Assembly (NCBI GenBank): GCA_963575745.1
Contig: CAUYUJ010020549.1
Location: 95,001 to 159,000, forward strand
From: Prorocentrum cordatum
Lineage: Eukaryota; Sar; Dinophyceae; Prorocentrales; Prorocentraceae
Length of the DNA stretch: 64,000 bases
Reading direction: 5' to 3'
Below are positions 63,037 to 64,000 of this stretch, piece by piece (the first letter of the stretch is position 1; every line of letters begins with the position of its first letter). The notes beneath the pieces were generated by a model that searched no databases, was not told the origin of the DNA, and saw nothing but the letters and a program-made list of their open reading frames with translations. The position numbers and the translations under genes are program-made.

Positions 63037-63141
63037 TCAGAGGAGCCCACCCCCCATGTGCAGGTCGTCGCTGTCGATGTCGCTCTGGCGGCCACGGCCG
63101 CCCTCGTCGCCGAGCAGATCGTCGCCCAGCCCGCCTGGCGC
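63037..63141 (-). CDS. Lys/Ala/Pro-rich gene, last exon
   Basis: 34 codons and TGA: APGGLGDDLLGDEGGRGRQS then an acidic DIDSDDLHMGGGLL end. Acceptor ctcgag|gcgcca. Phase 0 with the GC donor at 63,218, joining EAIQ to APGG. Confidence 0.7.
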   Translation of the reverse strand, partial: APGGLGDDLLGDEGGRGRQSDIDSDDLHMGGGLL

Positions 63142-63217
63142 CTCGAGCAGGAGAAGGGGAAGGGCAGGGGCACAAGGAAAGGGGATTAGGAGGAGAAGAA
63201 CGGAGGAGGAGCGGAGC
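63142..63217 (-). other. Short GC-AG intron, 76 bp
   Basis: Starts gctccgctcctcctcc and ends ctcctgctcgag on the minus strand. The exon/intron edges share aggc/gaggcgcc-type bases. Confidence 0.65.
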
Positions 63218-64000
63218 CTGGATCGCCTCCGCAGGCCCACCGCTGGCGGCTGAAGGTGAAGGCTCTGCAGCGCGAGGCGCTGCCGCCTCGCTGTCTGCTG
63301 GGGCTGCCGCCGCCGCCTCGACCTCTTCCTCCTCAGCAGCCGCCGCGGCATCTGCCACAGCTGCCGCCGCGCCCTCTGCGAGCTCCGCCTCGCTCCCTGC
63401 TGCCTCCTGCTGCGCAGCGGGCCGCCTCTTCGGCGCCGCCGCCGCGGGCCGCTTCTTTGCCGGCGGGCTGGGCTCGTCGTCGGAACTGCTGGCACTGTCG
63501 TCGAGCTTCGCGTCGTGCTCTGGTGGGTCGGCGCTGCCGCCCTCGTCTCCCTCGGGCTCCTCGCCCCCATCCTCATCGGGCGGCTCCTCGGCTGCTGTAG
63601 GATTGGCCCCTTCCTGCTTGGCGTTCGCCTTGGCTTTCGGCTTAGCTGCTGGCGCGGCCGCCGCGGGCCGCTTCATCTTGGCCGCTGCGCCTCCGATCGA
63701 GCTCGCGCCTCCACTCGAGCTCTGAGCCTTCAGGTACTCTAGCTTGCGTTCCTCTAATTTCTACTTGTCCCAGTTCTGGAGCGCGTACCCCTTGCCGAGC
63801 TCTACAATGAAAGCGCGCGGGTTGTCCAAGTCGCTCGTGATCAGCAGCTGCGCGACCATCTTCCACCTGGGGCTCCCCTGGGGCTTGCGCCAGATGCCGC
63901 ACTCCTCAGCTTGCTTCCGCTTCCAGACCGACGCTCGAACGGCGTCGCCTGTCTCGCAGTGGGTTCCAGACCAAAGGACACCGTTTGTCGCACCAGCAGG
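63218..64000 (-). CDS. Lys/Ala/Pro-rich protein, partial at the window edge, with one in-frame stop
   Basis: Enters from the right edge reading NGVLWSGTHCETGDAVRASV, WKRKQAEECGIWRKPQG and LITSDLDNPRAFIVELGKGY, a small folded-looking region. A TAG at 63,761-63,763 falls between NWDK and KLEERKLEYLKAQ. After the stop come basic repeats (KRPAAAAPAAKPKAKANAK, KKRPAAAAPKRRPAAQQ), like chromatin or nuclear-signal tails, and acidic Ala/Glu stretches. The helix-forming frame continues on both sides of the stop, so I read it as one nonsense change or sequencing error rather than a gene boundary. Family unknown. Confidence 0.6.

Overview
This window looks like nuclear DNA of a dinoflagellate. The evidence is a G+C-rich sequence packed with very long GGA/TCC, GAT, CT and TA microsatellites, plus protein-coding exons scattered in repeat-filled introns. 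Introns open with GT, GC or GA and end at AG. Two predicted proteins look like families I associate with dinoflagellates only. I see no rRNA, tRNA, CRISPR array or bacterial-type operon. The genus cannot be fixed from the sequence.

1-15.3 kb: microsatellites and an inverted repeat, then a SEC63 gene (ER translocon J-protein) on the + strand in about ten exons from 3122 to about 13.4 kb; its N-terminal start is not found. Its introns carry dispersed repeat families, hairpins and a Tc1/mariner-like MITE. Several introns are flanked by short direct repeats that coincide with the splice sites, as expected of introns made by transposon insertion (introners).

15.3-20.8 kb: a two-exon gene for a seven-finger Cys4 zinc protein. 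Its 4.2-kb intron contains a 19-unit tandem array with alternating unit types.

20.8-36.9 kb: repeats only. A 5'-truncated LINE (23,432-27,205) sits inside a satellite of about 440-bp units and is bounded by a perfect 18-bp target-site duplication. Degenerate CTTGGGCCGT arrays, hexanucleotide repeats and AT-rich tracts make up the rest.

36.9-53.9 kb: a giant non-LTR retrotransposon lying between two (CT)n tracts. It has several 5' ORFs, one with a possible ADP-ribosyltransferase-like segment, followed by an endonuclease-reverse transcriptase-zinc finger-RNase H region. Frameshifts and stops break it. A 2.65-kb unrecognised sequence of different composition, with overlapping minus-strand ORFs, is inserted in it with an 11-bp target-site duplication. 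Removing this insert restores a continuous reading frame.

54.2-64 kb: three minus-strand genes. They are a cysteine-rich protein resembling large DDE-transposase-like dinoflagellate families, a large coiled-coil protein (57.8-61.9 kb), and a lysine/alanine-rich protein running off the right edge.
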